Position numbers and translations under genes: made by a program. From Desulfobacterales bacterium (GTDB lineage Bacteria; Desulfobacterota; Desulfobacteria; Desulfobacterales; JAUCGF01), in NCBI GenBank assembly GCA_029940345.1, contig JAOZRC010000323.1, forward strand, positions 1-6,413: a stretch of DNA of 6,413 bases. Direction: 5' to 3'. Position 1 is the stretch's first letter, and each line of letters starts with the position of its first letter. The notes beneath the pieces were generated by a model that worked only from the letters and a program-made list of their open reading frames with translations, had not been told where the DNA came from and searched no databases. Below are positions 1-6,404 of the stretch, piece after piece.

Positions 1-2097
1 TTTCCGGTTGTCTCTTCAAGAGTCAGCTCTGTGCCCTATCGGCAGGAAACACCTGTAGTTGAAAAAACCAGTGGTTATGAAATAGAAGCTACGTTGGCAT
101 TTGACAAAACAACGCTCTACAATAAACTGGAAAATGCCTTTGATCTTTTTATGAGCCATTCATTGAATTTGGATTCAGATGTCAGGTTGGCGAATTCTGT
201 AGAAGCACTGTTTTCCCCAACTATGCCTCAAGCCCAACCGACTATTTCATTTTCAGAACGAAATGGTGCAACACCGTTCATTAAAAGTCAAGAGGATTCG
301 CACACTGTCCCTTCACGCCGGAATCATAAATTCGATCCGCGTGCCATGCTATTTAGCAATGAAGACTTTGCTCAGCCGGATGAAATATCATTGGCACCGA
401 TTCAATCCCCCAAAAGTGCGGTTAATGACAGCAATCAAGATGCTATTTCACCCGGGGCGCTTCCCACTATAATGAAGCCAAAATCGATGCTGACAAAACC
501 GTCTGTGCATAAAGCCAAGCCGACTATGTCGGGTAAGAAACAATCTGAGCCGGAGTCACCTCTGCCTCTGTCTTTACAAGATGCCAAAAAAAATGAAGCC
601 CTTCGTAGAAGCCGACATCATAAAGATAAAGAGAAATCTTCCGTGAAATCAGCTGAATCCTCTCTGAAACCTATATCTAACGAACAAATTAAAGCAAAAA
701 GCGACCAGAAAAAAATAAAACAGCCGGCGTTTAGAACACCAAAACGTAAAGCTGCCTCCAAGCGAACTATTCAGAAAAAAGCGCCTGCGTCCACTCAGGC
801 GACCGCTCAAAAGGTTGACAGCACGATGGAGACCATTACGAAAAAAAGCATTCGGGTGGATGCCAAAAAAATTGACGCCCTGATCAATCAGGTGGGCGAA
901 CTGGTCGTTAGCCGTGCTTGGTTTTCCCAGTTGTATAATGAAATGAGATCCTTTCAGCAGTATCTGAAGGAAAGTGTCAAACTTGATCAGAAAAATATGA
1001 AACAGGTGCGAGGAATCACGTTCAGATTAAGTGAAGCAACCGTTGCCTTGGGGCGAGTGGCGAATGAACTCCAGGAAGGGGTGATGCGTGTTCGTATGTT
1101 GCCGATATCACAATTATTTAACCGCTATCCCCGTTTGGTGCGTGATCTTACGCATAACTCAGATAAGCAAGTTCGTTTGGAAGTTAAAGGTGAAGAAACC
1201 GAATTGGATAAGATGATCATAGAAGAAATGTCTGACCCGCTGATCCATATTATTCGTAATGCCGTGGACCATGGCATTGAAACGGTAGCTGAAAGACGCC
1301 GACAGAACAAACCGGAAATCGGCCGTCTGTTTTTGAAAGCGTATCATGAAAGCAACCATGTGGTCATCGAAATCTCCGATGATGGCGGTGGAATTGATCC
1401 GGGTAAGATTAAGGCGACCGCCATAGAACGTAATCTGCTAGGGGCCGATGAACTGGATCTGATGGCGGACAAAGAATTGATCGGCCTGATCACCGTACCC
1501 GGTTTTTCAACCGCCGCACAAGTTACAACTACCTCCGGACGCGGCGTTGGAATGGATGTTGTTAAAAAGAACATAGAAAAATTAAATGGCACTTTGGAAA
1601 TTGATTCCAAAGTGGGGGCCTATACACAGTTCCGCATTAAAATTCCACTTACTTTGGCCATTATTCCTGCGCTCCTGGTTAAAGTCGGTGCTGAATTATA
1701 CACGATTCCATTAGCTGCTGTAGAGGAAACGCTACGAATTTATAGTAAGGATACAACGACGATTGAAGGCACGGAAGTCATCCATATCCGTAATATGACA
1801 CTACCATTGGTGAGATTATCTGAAATTTTCGGTATCCCATCCCATGCTGAGAGTGGGAATAAAGAGTTTGTTGTGGTTGTTAGCACCGGGCTGAAAAAAA
1901 TCGGGCTGGTTGTGGATGCGCTGATCGGTCAGGATGAGGTGGTGATTAAACCTTTGGAAGATTATTTACAGGAAAAAAGCGGTTTCTCAGGCGCAACTAT
2001 CCTGGGAGATGGCCGGATATCTTTAATTCTGGATGTATATGAATTGACGAACCTTTCAATCGAACGATTGATTAGCAAAAGAAAAAAGCTAAAATAA
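1..2097 (+). CDS. cheA: Chemotaxis histidine kinase CheA, 5'-truncated by the window edge
   Basis: This is the central kinase of a chemosensory array. It autophosphorylates on an Hpt histidine and passes phosphate to receiver proteins such as the two encoded downstream. The frame is open from base 1, so the GTG at 31 is probably not the true start, and the Hpt (P1) domain must lie upstream. From about 190 to 840 there is a long Lys/Ser/Pro/Gln-rich linker with no P2 domain that I recognise. The dimerisation helices follow at about 844-1100. The ATPase shows an N box (NAVDHGIE, Asn codon at 1258), a G1 box (DDGGGID, 1378-1398), a PGFSTA motif, and a G2 box (GRGVGMD, 1537-1557). A CheW-like domain at about 1665-2080 closes the protein, ending in a basic tail. 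No receiver domain is fused at the C-terminus. All kinase-core motifs look intact, so it should be active. Next gene is 156 bp away on the same strand. Family assignment is secure; the pathway served is not. Confidence 0.96.
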   Translation, partial: FPVVSSRVSSVPYRQETPVVEKTSGYEIEATLAFDKTTLYNKLENAFDLFMSHSLNLDSDVRLANSVEALFSPTMPQAQPTISFSERNGATPFIKSQEDSHTVPSRRNHKFDPRAMLFSNEDFAQPDEISLAPIQSPKSAVNDSNQDAISPGALPTIMKPKSMLTKPSVHKAKPTMSGKKQSEPESPLPLSLQDAKKNEALRRSRHHKDKEKSSVKSAESSLKPISNEQIKAKSDQKKIKQPAFRTPKRKAASKRTIQKKAPASTQATAQKVDSTMETITKKSIRVDAKKIDALINQVGELVVSRAWFSQLYNEMRSFQQYLKESVKLDQKNMKQVRGITFRLSEATVALGRVANELQEGVMRVRMLPISQLFNRYPRLVRDLTHNSDKQVRLEVKGEETELDKMIIEEMSDPLIHIIRNAVDHGIETVAERRRQNKPEIGRLFLKAYHESNHVVIEISDDGGGIDPGKIKATAIERNLLGADELDLMADKELIGLITVPGFSTAAQVTTTSGRGVGMDVVKKNIEKLNGTLEIDSKVGAYTQFRIKIPLTLAIIPALLVKVGAELYTIPLAAVEETLRIYSKDTTTIEGTEVIHIRNMTLPLVRLSEIFGIPSHAESGNKEFVVVVSTGLKKIGLVVDALIGQDEVVIKPLEDYLQEKSGFSGATILGDGRISLILDVYELTNLSIERLISKRKKLK

Positions 2098-2100
2098 GAG

Positions 2101-2129
2101 TTGCATCGATATTTCATTGACCGGTGCAA
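2101..2129 (+). other. Possible RNA hairpin just after cheA
   Basis: TTGCATCG (2101-2108) can pair with CGGTGCAA (2122-2129), giving eight pairs including one G-U, around a 13-nt loop. It begins three bases after the cheA stop. No T-tract follows, so it is not a standard intrinsic terminator. It could slow exonucleases or tune expression between cheA and the next gene, or it may be chance. Confidence 0.3.
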
Positions 2130-2138
2130 ACGGATTGC

Positions 2139-2157
2139 GTGGACTCAGGTCCTCCAC
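2139..2157 (+). other. Possible second small hairpin in the cheA downstream gap
   Basis: GTGGA (2139-2143) can pair with TCCAC (2153-2157) around a 9-nt loop. An alternative fold pairs GGAC with GTCC inside the same segment. It is short and has no T-tract directly after it. The rest of the gap, to 2253, shows no convincing promoter. Confidence 0.2.
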
Positions 2158-2222
2158 ATTCAACTTTATTGTTTAGGATCAACTTTTTTATCAACCCCTG
2201 TCCTCTCAGGAAGAAATAAGGC

Positions 2223-2267
2223 ATGGTCGACCTAGGTTTTTTCAGGATACAGTATGACAAGCAATAA
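2223..2267 (+). CDS. Possible 14-codon upstream ORF overlapping the next gene's start
   Basis: AGGAAG at 2208-2213 sits nine bases before an ATG at 2223. This opens a 14-codon frame (MVDLGFFRIQYDKQ) ending with TAA at 2265-2267, past the start codon of the large fusion gene at 2254 and in a different frame. Its ribosome site looks at least as good as that of the fusion gene. It could couple translation or act as a leader, but a frame this short easily arises by chance. Confidence 0.2.
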   Translation: MVDLGFFRIQYDKQ

Positions 2268-4161
2268 AAGAAAAATTCTGCTTGTAGACGACGAGCCCGG
2301 CATGTTGGAACCAATGGCTGAATATTTATCCTATGAACTTGACCAGCATGAAATTCTAACGGCTTACGACGGCCAAAAGGCGCTTGATATTTTGGCGCTG
2401 GAAACGATTGATCTGGTTGTTTCAGATATAAAAATGCCAAGAGTGTCAGGGTTGCAATTATTATCTAAGATTCAGGCGAAATATCCTCAGACCAGTGTTA
2501 TCCTGATGTCTGCTTATGGTAATCATCAAATACGTGATGAACTCAAAAAAAACAGTTTTCTGCATTTTATCTCAAAACCGTTTTCCGTATCAGAGCTTAA
2601 AGATTTGATTACTGAACATTTCAATAAAGCGGAGTCAGGATTCCAAGGCGTCTTAAAAAATATCCAGTTGAATGATATCATCCAGATGTGCTGCCTTTCA
2701 ATTACTAACATGGCAATCCGCGTATGGAAAGGATCAGAAAGTGGCGTTATTTTTATTAAAAACGGTGATATTATTCATGCCACTTTCGGAAAAACAATCG
2801 GTGAAGAGGCTTTTTATCAGATTGTAACCTGGGAAAGCGGGCAGTTTGAAACCTTGGGCGATGTTATTGCGCCCACCGTCTCGATTAACCGGGAATGGCA
2901 TTTTCTTCTCATGGAAGCGGCGCGCTTATGTGATGAAAAAGCGCTTCAACAAGGAGGTGAGGAGCCTGCGGAAGCATCCCAGGATGATGATATCATACAA
3001 TCGGGCACATCTGCCGCCCAAATTGTCAAATTACCAAAAGAGAAAAATATTGAGGCTGTTCCCGGAACTTTATCTTTACAAAAGCGGCCCAGGGTGCTTA
3101 TTGTCGATGATTCGGCAATGATGTGCAAAATTTTGACTCAACTCCTGACAGAGGATAAAACAATCAAGGTGGTCGGCACGGCTTTGAATGGACAGGAAGC
3201 ATTAAAAAAAATCAGTACGCTTCAGCCCGATTTGATCACATTGGATGTGAATATGCCCGTAATGGATGGCAGCACCGCACTGAAGTATATTATGATTAAA
3301 AGTCCCTGTCCGGTCGTCATAGTAAGTAATGTGAGTGATCGATCCCAGGTAAATATTATTGATTTCTTACGCTTAGGTGCGGTTGATTTTATTGGCAAAC
3401 CGAAAAAAAATGATATTTCCCTTCAAACACAGCGGTTGATTGATTGCGTAAAAAATTCGTCTCGCGCCTGTGTGAATAACTATAGAAGAGGCAAAGCAGC
3501 CAAACCGCTTCAGCAAAAGTCTGCGCCCCCTGGAAAGATTAAACGCACTTCTTCCTCTGTTTTGGTCGTGATAAATTCCGGAATCGGCGGTTACGGTGAA
3601 TTGATTAAAGTTGTTCCGATGTTTTCAGACACAATGAATGGCGCGGTTATTGCCTTGCAATCAATGCCGGCGGAGTTTCTGGTTCCGTTTTCCAGGTATC
3701 TTGATGAGCGAAGCGTCGTACGTGTCCTTCCACTGCATAGAGATCAATCCAAGAAAAATCCTTCTCCGGGAAAATTCCCCGCGTGGAAGCTAAATAAGGG
3801 ATGCTGTTATATGGGGACGCATGACCTTGTGGTACAGGACGGAGCGATTCAAATGGGGCCTACAAACGGCAGTTATTACATCGGCCTTAAAAATAACCCC
3901 AAAGGACGCGGCTTTGATCATTTATTGCATTCTATCGCCGATACGTTTAAAGGCACTGTTCTGGTGGTTCTGTTATCAGGTGCGGAAGTGGGCGCTTTGG
4001 AAGGTTTACGTCATATTAAGGAAAAAAATGGGACCATCATTTCCCAAAAACCAGACACATGTATGATTCCGGATCCGCTTCAAAAAGCGAAAAAAGCCGG
4101 GCTGATTGCTCACGAGGCTAATCCGATAGATATTGTCAAACGAATTTTAAAATCGCTGTAA
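2254..4161 (+). CDS. Receiver - PATAN/DUF4388 - receiver - degenerate CheB fusion protein
   Basis: This is a 635-residue cytoplasmic response regulator, about 280 residues longer than a normal CheB. Residues 1-124 form a receiver domain with acidic D12/D13, phosphoacceptor D58, S86 and K108. Residues 129 to about 215 match the DUF4388/PATAN pattern (GVLKNIQLNDIIQ, SGVIFIKNGDIIHA, GEEAFYQIV). After a linker rich in Glu, Asp and Gln, a second, CheB-type receiver spans about 279-390, with D285/D286, D331, S358 and K382. Residues 433-635 have the CheB methylesterase fold pattern, but the triad positions read Gly443, Ser470 and Gly580 instead of Ser, His and Asp. Esterase activity is therefore unlikely, and binding or phosphate-sink roles are more plausible. 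The start is set by AGGA at 2244-2247, six bases upstream, and by the receiver domain beginning right after it. TAA and TAG stops occur in tandem at the end. Domain calls are confident; the function is inferred. Confidence 0.93.
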   Translation: MTSNKRKILLVDDEPGMLEPMAEYLSYELDQHEILTAYDGQKALDILALETIDLVVSDIKMPRVSGLQLLSKIQAKYPQTSVILMSAYGNHQIRDELKKNSFLHFISKPFSVSELKDLITEHFNKAESGFQGVLKNIQLNDIIQMCCLSITNMAIRVWKGSESGVIFIKNGDIIHATFGKTIGEEAFYQIVTWESGQFETLGDVIAPTVSINREWHFLLMEAARLCDEKALQQGGEEPAEASQDDDIIQSGTSAAQIVKLPKEKNIEAVPGTLSLQKRPRVLIVDDSAMMCKILTQLLTEDKTIKVVGTALNGQEALKKISTLQPDLITLDVNMPVMDGSTALKYIMIKSPCPVVIVSNVSDRSQVNIIDFLRLGAVDFIGKPKKNDISLQTQRLIDCVKNSSRACVNNYRRGKAAKPLQQKSAPPGKIKRTSSSVLVVINSGIGGYGELIKVVPMFSDTMNGAVIALQSMPAEFLVPFSRYLDERSVVRVLPLHRDQSKKNPSPGKFPAWKLNKGCCYMGTHDLVVQDGAIQMGPTNGSYYIGLKNNPKGRGFDHLLHSIADTFKGTVLVVLLSGAEVGALEGLRHIKEKNGTIISQKPDTCMIPDPLQKAKKAGLIAHEANPIDIVKRILKSL

Positions 4162-4201
4162 TAGCTGTAACAGTGGAATGAATTTTATGAATATCTATAC
4201 C

Positions 4202-4207
4202 TATAAT
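4202..4207 (+). promoter_or_regulatory. Possible -10 element (TATAAT) before the second CheB-like gene
   Basis: A perfect TATAAT lies in the AT-rich 68-bp gap, 22 bases before the start codon. The -35 region 16-18 bases upstream (around TGAATT, 4179-4184) is a poor match, and there is no extended -10 TG. An internal promoter is possible, but in this AT-rich gap the hexamer may be chance. Confidence 0.25.
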
Positions 4208-4220
4208 CGAAATTTGATTC

Positions 4221-4227
4221 GGAGGGG
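4221..4227 (+). promoter_or_regulatory. Ribosome binding site of the second CheB-like gene
   Basis: GGAGGGG lies just upstream of the ATG at 4230, with four bases between GGAGG and the start. The spacing is slightly short but the match is strong, and it fixes the start at MADIVKVLVVDD, where the receiver fold begins. Confidence 0.75.
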
Positions 4228-4229
4228 CA

Positions 4230-5282
4230 ATGGCCGATATCGTTAAAGTGCTTGTCGTGGATGACGCTGCCTTTATGCGCAGGGCTGTCACTCAAATCCT
4301 GGAAAAGGACGCCTGCATCCAGGTCGTAGGGACAGCTAAAAACGGGCTGGATTGTCTTGAAAAAGTTCCGAAATTACGCCCGGATGTGATTACCCTGGAC
4401 ATGGATATGCCTGTTATGGACGGACTTACCGGCATCAGACATTTAATGATCAAATCACCTGTTCCCGTCGTCGTGTTAAGCTCTCTTTTTGAAGATGGCT
4501 ATATAACGTTTGAAGCGATTCGCCTTGGTGTGGTGGATTTCATCCCGAAACCTTCCGGCGCCATTTCAACCAATATTAACAATTCGACGCAACAGATTAT
4601 TGACCGCACGAAATTAGCCCAAAGCGTCAATCTTGACAACATAAGGCGCGTGCGCATTCCCAGATGGTCTGTTGAAGATCATTTAGCCGACTGCTATGGC
4701 TACCGGCCATTGGATTATATTGTTCCGATTGGCACCAGTCTGACAGGACCGAATACCATTATCCGCTTTATTGCCGGACTGTCCCCGGCATTGCCGGCGG
4801 CCGTTGTCGTTGTGCAGGAAATATCACCAAAAATTTTAACCAGTTTTGTCAAGCGCTTTGACCAATTGATGCAGTGGAAAATAATTGAAGCGAAAGATAA
4901 TATGATTGTCGAACAAGGGGCGTGCTATGTATGTTCAAATTTAAAAACCTTGACATTTGAAATGAACGGACATGGTGAAGTCTGTCTCAAAGTAGGTGAA
5001 CCGACAGATGACCCGCTGAATCATCTTTTTGCTTCTGCGGCGCTTCTTTTTCAGCAAAACACAATCGGTATTTTGTTGAGCGGAGTCGGTGATGACGGCG
5101 CTGAGGGGTTTGCTCACATCAGGCAGCACGGCGGCCTGACAATCGCTCAAGCCATTAAATGCTGTGTTTATCCGAATTTGACTGAAAATGCCATTGAAAA
5201 AAAAGTGGTGGATATCGTACTAAATGAAAAAGAATTGCCCGAAGCGGTTGCCCATGCAATTGATTCGGAAGAAACCCAATAA
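4230..5282 (+). CDS. CheB-like receiver protein with an incomplete methylesterase triad
   Basis: The 350-residue length and the layout are those of CheB: an N-terminal receiver (D11/D12, phosphoacceptor D57, S84, K107), a linker at about 115-158, and a methylesterase-like domain from about 160. CheB normally removes methyl groups from glutamate methyl esters on chemoreceptors using Ser, His and Asp. Here Ser170 (IGTSLTGP) and Asp289 (SGVGDDGAEG) are kept, but the His position in the usual QHM/P motif is Glu197 (VVVQEISP). The nearby APG-type loop is also changed (CYVCSN, 232-237). Activity is therefore doubtful, although an altered catalytic mechanism cannot be excluded. Its receiver shares MPVMDG and MIKSP.PVV stretches with the preceding protein, which suggests the two are tandem paralogues. 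It sits 68 bp after that gene. The symbol cheB is withheld because function is uncertain. Confidence 0.94.
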   Translation: MADIVKVLVVDDAAFMRRAVTQILEKDACIQVVGTAKNGLDCLEKVPKLRPDVITLDMDMPVMDGLTGIRHLMIKSPVPVVVLSSLFEDGYITFEAIRLGVVDFIPKPSGAISTNINNSTQQIIDRTKLAQSVNLDNIRRVRIPRWSVEDHLADCYGYRPLDYIVPIGTSLTGPNTIIRFIAGLSPALPAAVVVVQEISPKILTSFVKRFDQLMQWKIIEAKDNMIVEQGACYVCSNLKTLTFEMNGHGEVCLKVGEPTDDPLNHLFASAALLFQQNTIGILLSGVGDDGAEGFAHIRQHGGLTIAQAIKCCVYPNLTENAIEKKVVDIVLNEKELPEAVAHAIDSEETQ

Positions 5283-5338
5283 AGTGTTCAGTGTTCGGCA
5301 GCAACTTCATGACACCTGAACACTGACACCTGATACCT
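5283..5338 (+). repeat. 56-bp array of 7-bp units in inverted arrangement
   Basis: The array starts on the base after the stop codon. Two perfect AGTGTTC units (5283-5296) are followed by a 14-bp spacer (5297-5310), then four units in the opposite sense: GACACCT, GAACACT, GACACCT and GATACCT (5311-5338). GAACACT is the exact reverse complement of AGTGTTC, so TCAGTGTTC (5288-5296) can pair with GAACACTGA (5318-5326), plus a further GTG/CAC across a bulged T. The whole region is eight times seven bases long. No T-tract follows, so this is not a typical terminator. It occupies most of the gap before parA and is probably non-coding. Confidence 0.75.
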
Positions 5339-5358
5339 TAAAGCGAAAGGATTCCGCC

Positions 5359-6321
5359 ATGATTATAATGTGTGAAAATTGTATTAAAAAATTTAAGATA
5401 GATGACAAGCTGATTAAGGAAAACGGTTCTAAAGTCCGCTGTTCCGATTGCGGACATGTGTTTACAGCATACCGGCCCGCACCGGCACCAAAAGAACCGC
5501 CGATCAAGTACAATCCTAAACCGCCCATTCCCTCTTCCACGAATGGATTAACCGGTAATATTATTTCCATTAGCAACCAGAAAGGGGGCGTTGCCAAAAC
5601 AACAACGTGTCTGAACTTAGGCATATCTTTGGCTTTGTTGAATAAGCGCGTGCTTTTGATTGATTTCGATGTTCAATCCAATCTGACAATTTCATTAGGC
5701 TATCGTAACACCAACTCTTTTTATGAAGTGATGAATTCAGATTCTGCTAATTTGGCCAACTTCATTATTAAAACCAAGTACAATAATCTATCATTGCTTC
5801 CGTCCAATAAAAACATGGTGTTATTGAATAAAAAATACTTTGGTATTCAAAATTTCGAGTTTATCCTACGTGATCGTTTGGCATTTATAAAAGACCAATT
5901 CGATTATATTGTGATTGATACACCGCCATCAATCGGTTTTTTCTCTATAAACACGCTAACATCTGCCAATCTTGTTATAATTCCGTGTGAATGTGAATAT
6001 TTATCCACACATGGTGTAGATTATACACTAAAATTTATTAATCTGGTAAAGGAAAAAACTAATCCGCGGATCGATTCAAAAATACTGATTACACGTTACG
6101 ATGACACCAATACGGTGGCTCAACTGATCGCTGCCAAATTGAAACGTATGTATAAAGAGCAGACCTTTGGCACAGTCATCGAACTGGATGACAAAATCAA
6201 AGAATCATCCATTATGCGAATGCCCGTAATCTATTATGACAAACAGAGCCGTTCCGGTTTGAAATATATGCGTTTAGCTAAAGAAATACTGGAAAGTTAT
6301 GGAGGGGAGGTGTCATTATGA
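5359..6321 (+). CDS. ParA-family ATPase with N-terminal MJ0042-type zinc ribbon
   Basis: The 320-residue protein starts with a zinc-ribbon pattern: Cys5-x2-Cys8 and Cys28-x2-Cys31, followed by GHVF. A proline-rich linker spans about 38-55. The rest is a ParA/MinD-type ATPase with deviant Walker A KGGVAKTTT (signature Lys75, P-loop Lys80), A' motif DFDVQSN (102-108, with Val where Pro is usual) and Walker B VIDTPPS (Asp187). Family members bind ATP, dimerise and partition DNA or protein cargo. The place directly after chemosensory genes, with no parB seen, recalls ParC and PpfA, which position chemoreceptor clusters; the role here is inferred. The start is chosen because GAAAGG (5345-5350) lies eight bases upstream; Met4 is a less likely alternative. 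The central part of the gene is visibly richer in A and T than its neighbours. It shares four bases with the next start codon. Confidence 0.94.
   Translation: MIIMCENCIKKFKIDDKLIKENGSKVRCSDCGHVFTAYRPAPAPKEPPIKYNPKPPIPSSTNGLTGNIISISNQKGGVAKTTTCLNLGISLALLNKRVLLIDFDVQSNLTISLGYRNTNSFYEVMNSDSANLANFIIKTKYNNLSLLPSNKNMVLLNKKYFGIQNFEFILRDRLAFIKDQFDYIVIDTPPSIGFFSINTLTSANLVIIPCECEYLSTHGVDYTLKFINLVKEKTNPRIDSKILITRYDDTNTVAQLIAAKLKRMYKEQTFGTVIELDDKIKESSIMRMPVIYYDKQSRSGLKYMRLAKEILESYGGEVSL
6306..6312 (+). promoter_or_regulatory. Very strong ribosome binding site inside the end of parA
   Basis: GGAGGTG, preceded directly by another GGAGG at 6301-6305, is among the best anti-Shine-Dalgarno matches in the window. 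It lies seven bases before the ATG at 6318. The site implies that a gene really starts here and is translationally coupled to parA through the ATGA overlap. Confidence 0.75.
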
Positions 6322-6404
6322 CTCACATCATGAAAATTGCGACGATCCTGTTTGGTACTCTCAGAGCCTGTTTGGAAAGTCGTGATCGAAGCGAAAAAGT
6401 GTGA
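6318..6404 (+). CDS. 28-codon ORF coupled to parA; small protein or broken gene start
   Basis: The ATG overlaps the parA stop as ATGA and has an ideal ribosome site. The frame encodes 28 residues, beginning MTHIMKIATILFGTLR and ending in a charged segment (SRDRSEKV), then TGA at 6402-6404. I do not recognise it. Residues 5-14 are hydrophobic but too short for a clear membrane segment. It may be a genuine small protein, or the 5' end of a longer gene interrupted by a frameshift or insertion: another frame is open from about 6333 to the window end. The remaining bases up to 6413 are too few to decide. Confidence 0.45.
   Translation: MTHIMKIATILFGTLRACLESRDRSEKV

Noticed and set aside
31..33. 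GTG at 31 as the true start of cheA.
   Set aside because: The frame is open to base 1, no ribosome site is visible in the 30 bases upstream, and a CheA needs an Hpt domain that is not present after this point.
1344..1610. Minus-strand open frame of 88 codons inside cheA, and similar frames elsewhere on the minus strand.
   Set aside because: They lie entirely within well-conserved coding sequence on the + strand, have no recognisable domain and look like shadows.
3403..3413. A8 run followed by TGA in the -1 frame at the end of the second receiver, which could give a dnaX-like truncated product; the same AAAAAAAATGA string occurs in cheA at 586-596.
   Set aside because: A8 runs are frequent here (also at 2545 and 5197), Lys-Lys-Asn codons explain them, and no stimulating Shine-Dalgarno-like site or clear downstream stem was seen.
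3061..4161. The fusion gene as two genes merged by error, with a separate CheB starting near 3080.
   Set aside because: The frame is continuous with no stop, and there is no ribosome site plus start codon immediately before the second receiver that would be preferred.
5284..5329. The inverted repeat as an intrinsic terminator.
   Set aside because: No T-tract follows the stem on the + strand, and parA follows closely in the same direction.
5307..5624. Minus-strand open frame of 105 codons across the heptad array and parA start.
   Set aside because: Its composition follows the zinc ribbon and proline codons read backwards, and its start lies inside parA; no supporting motif.
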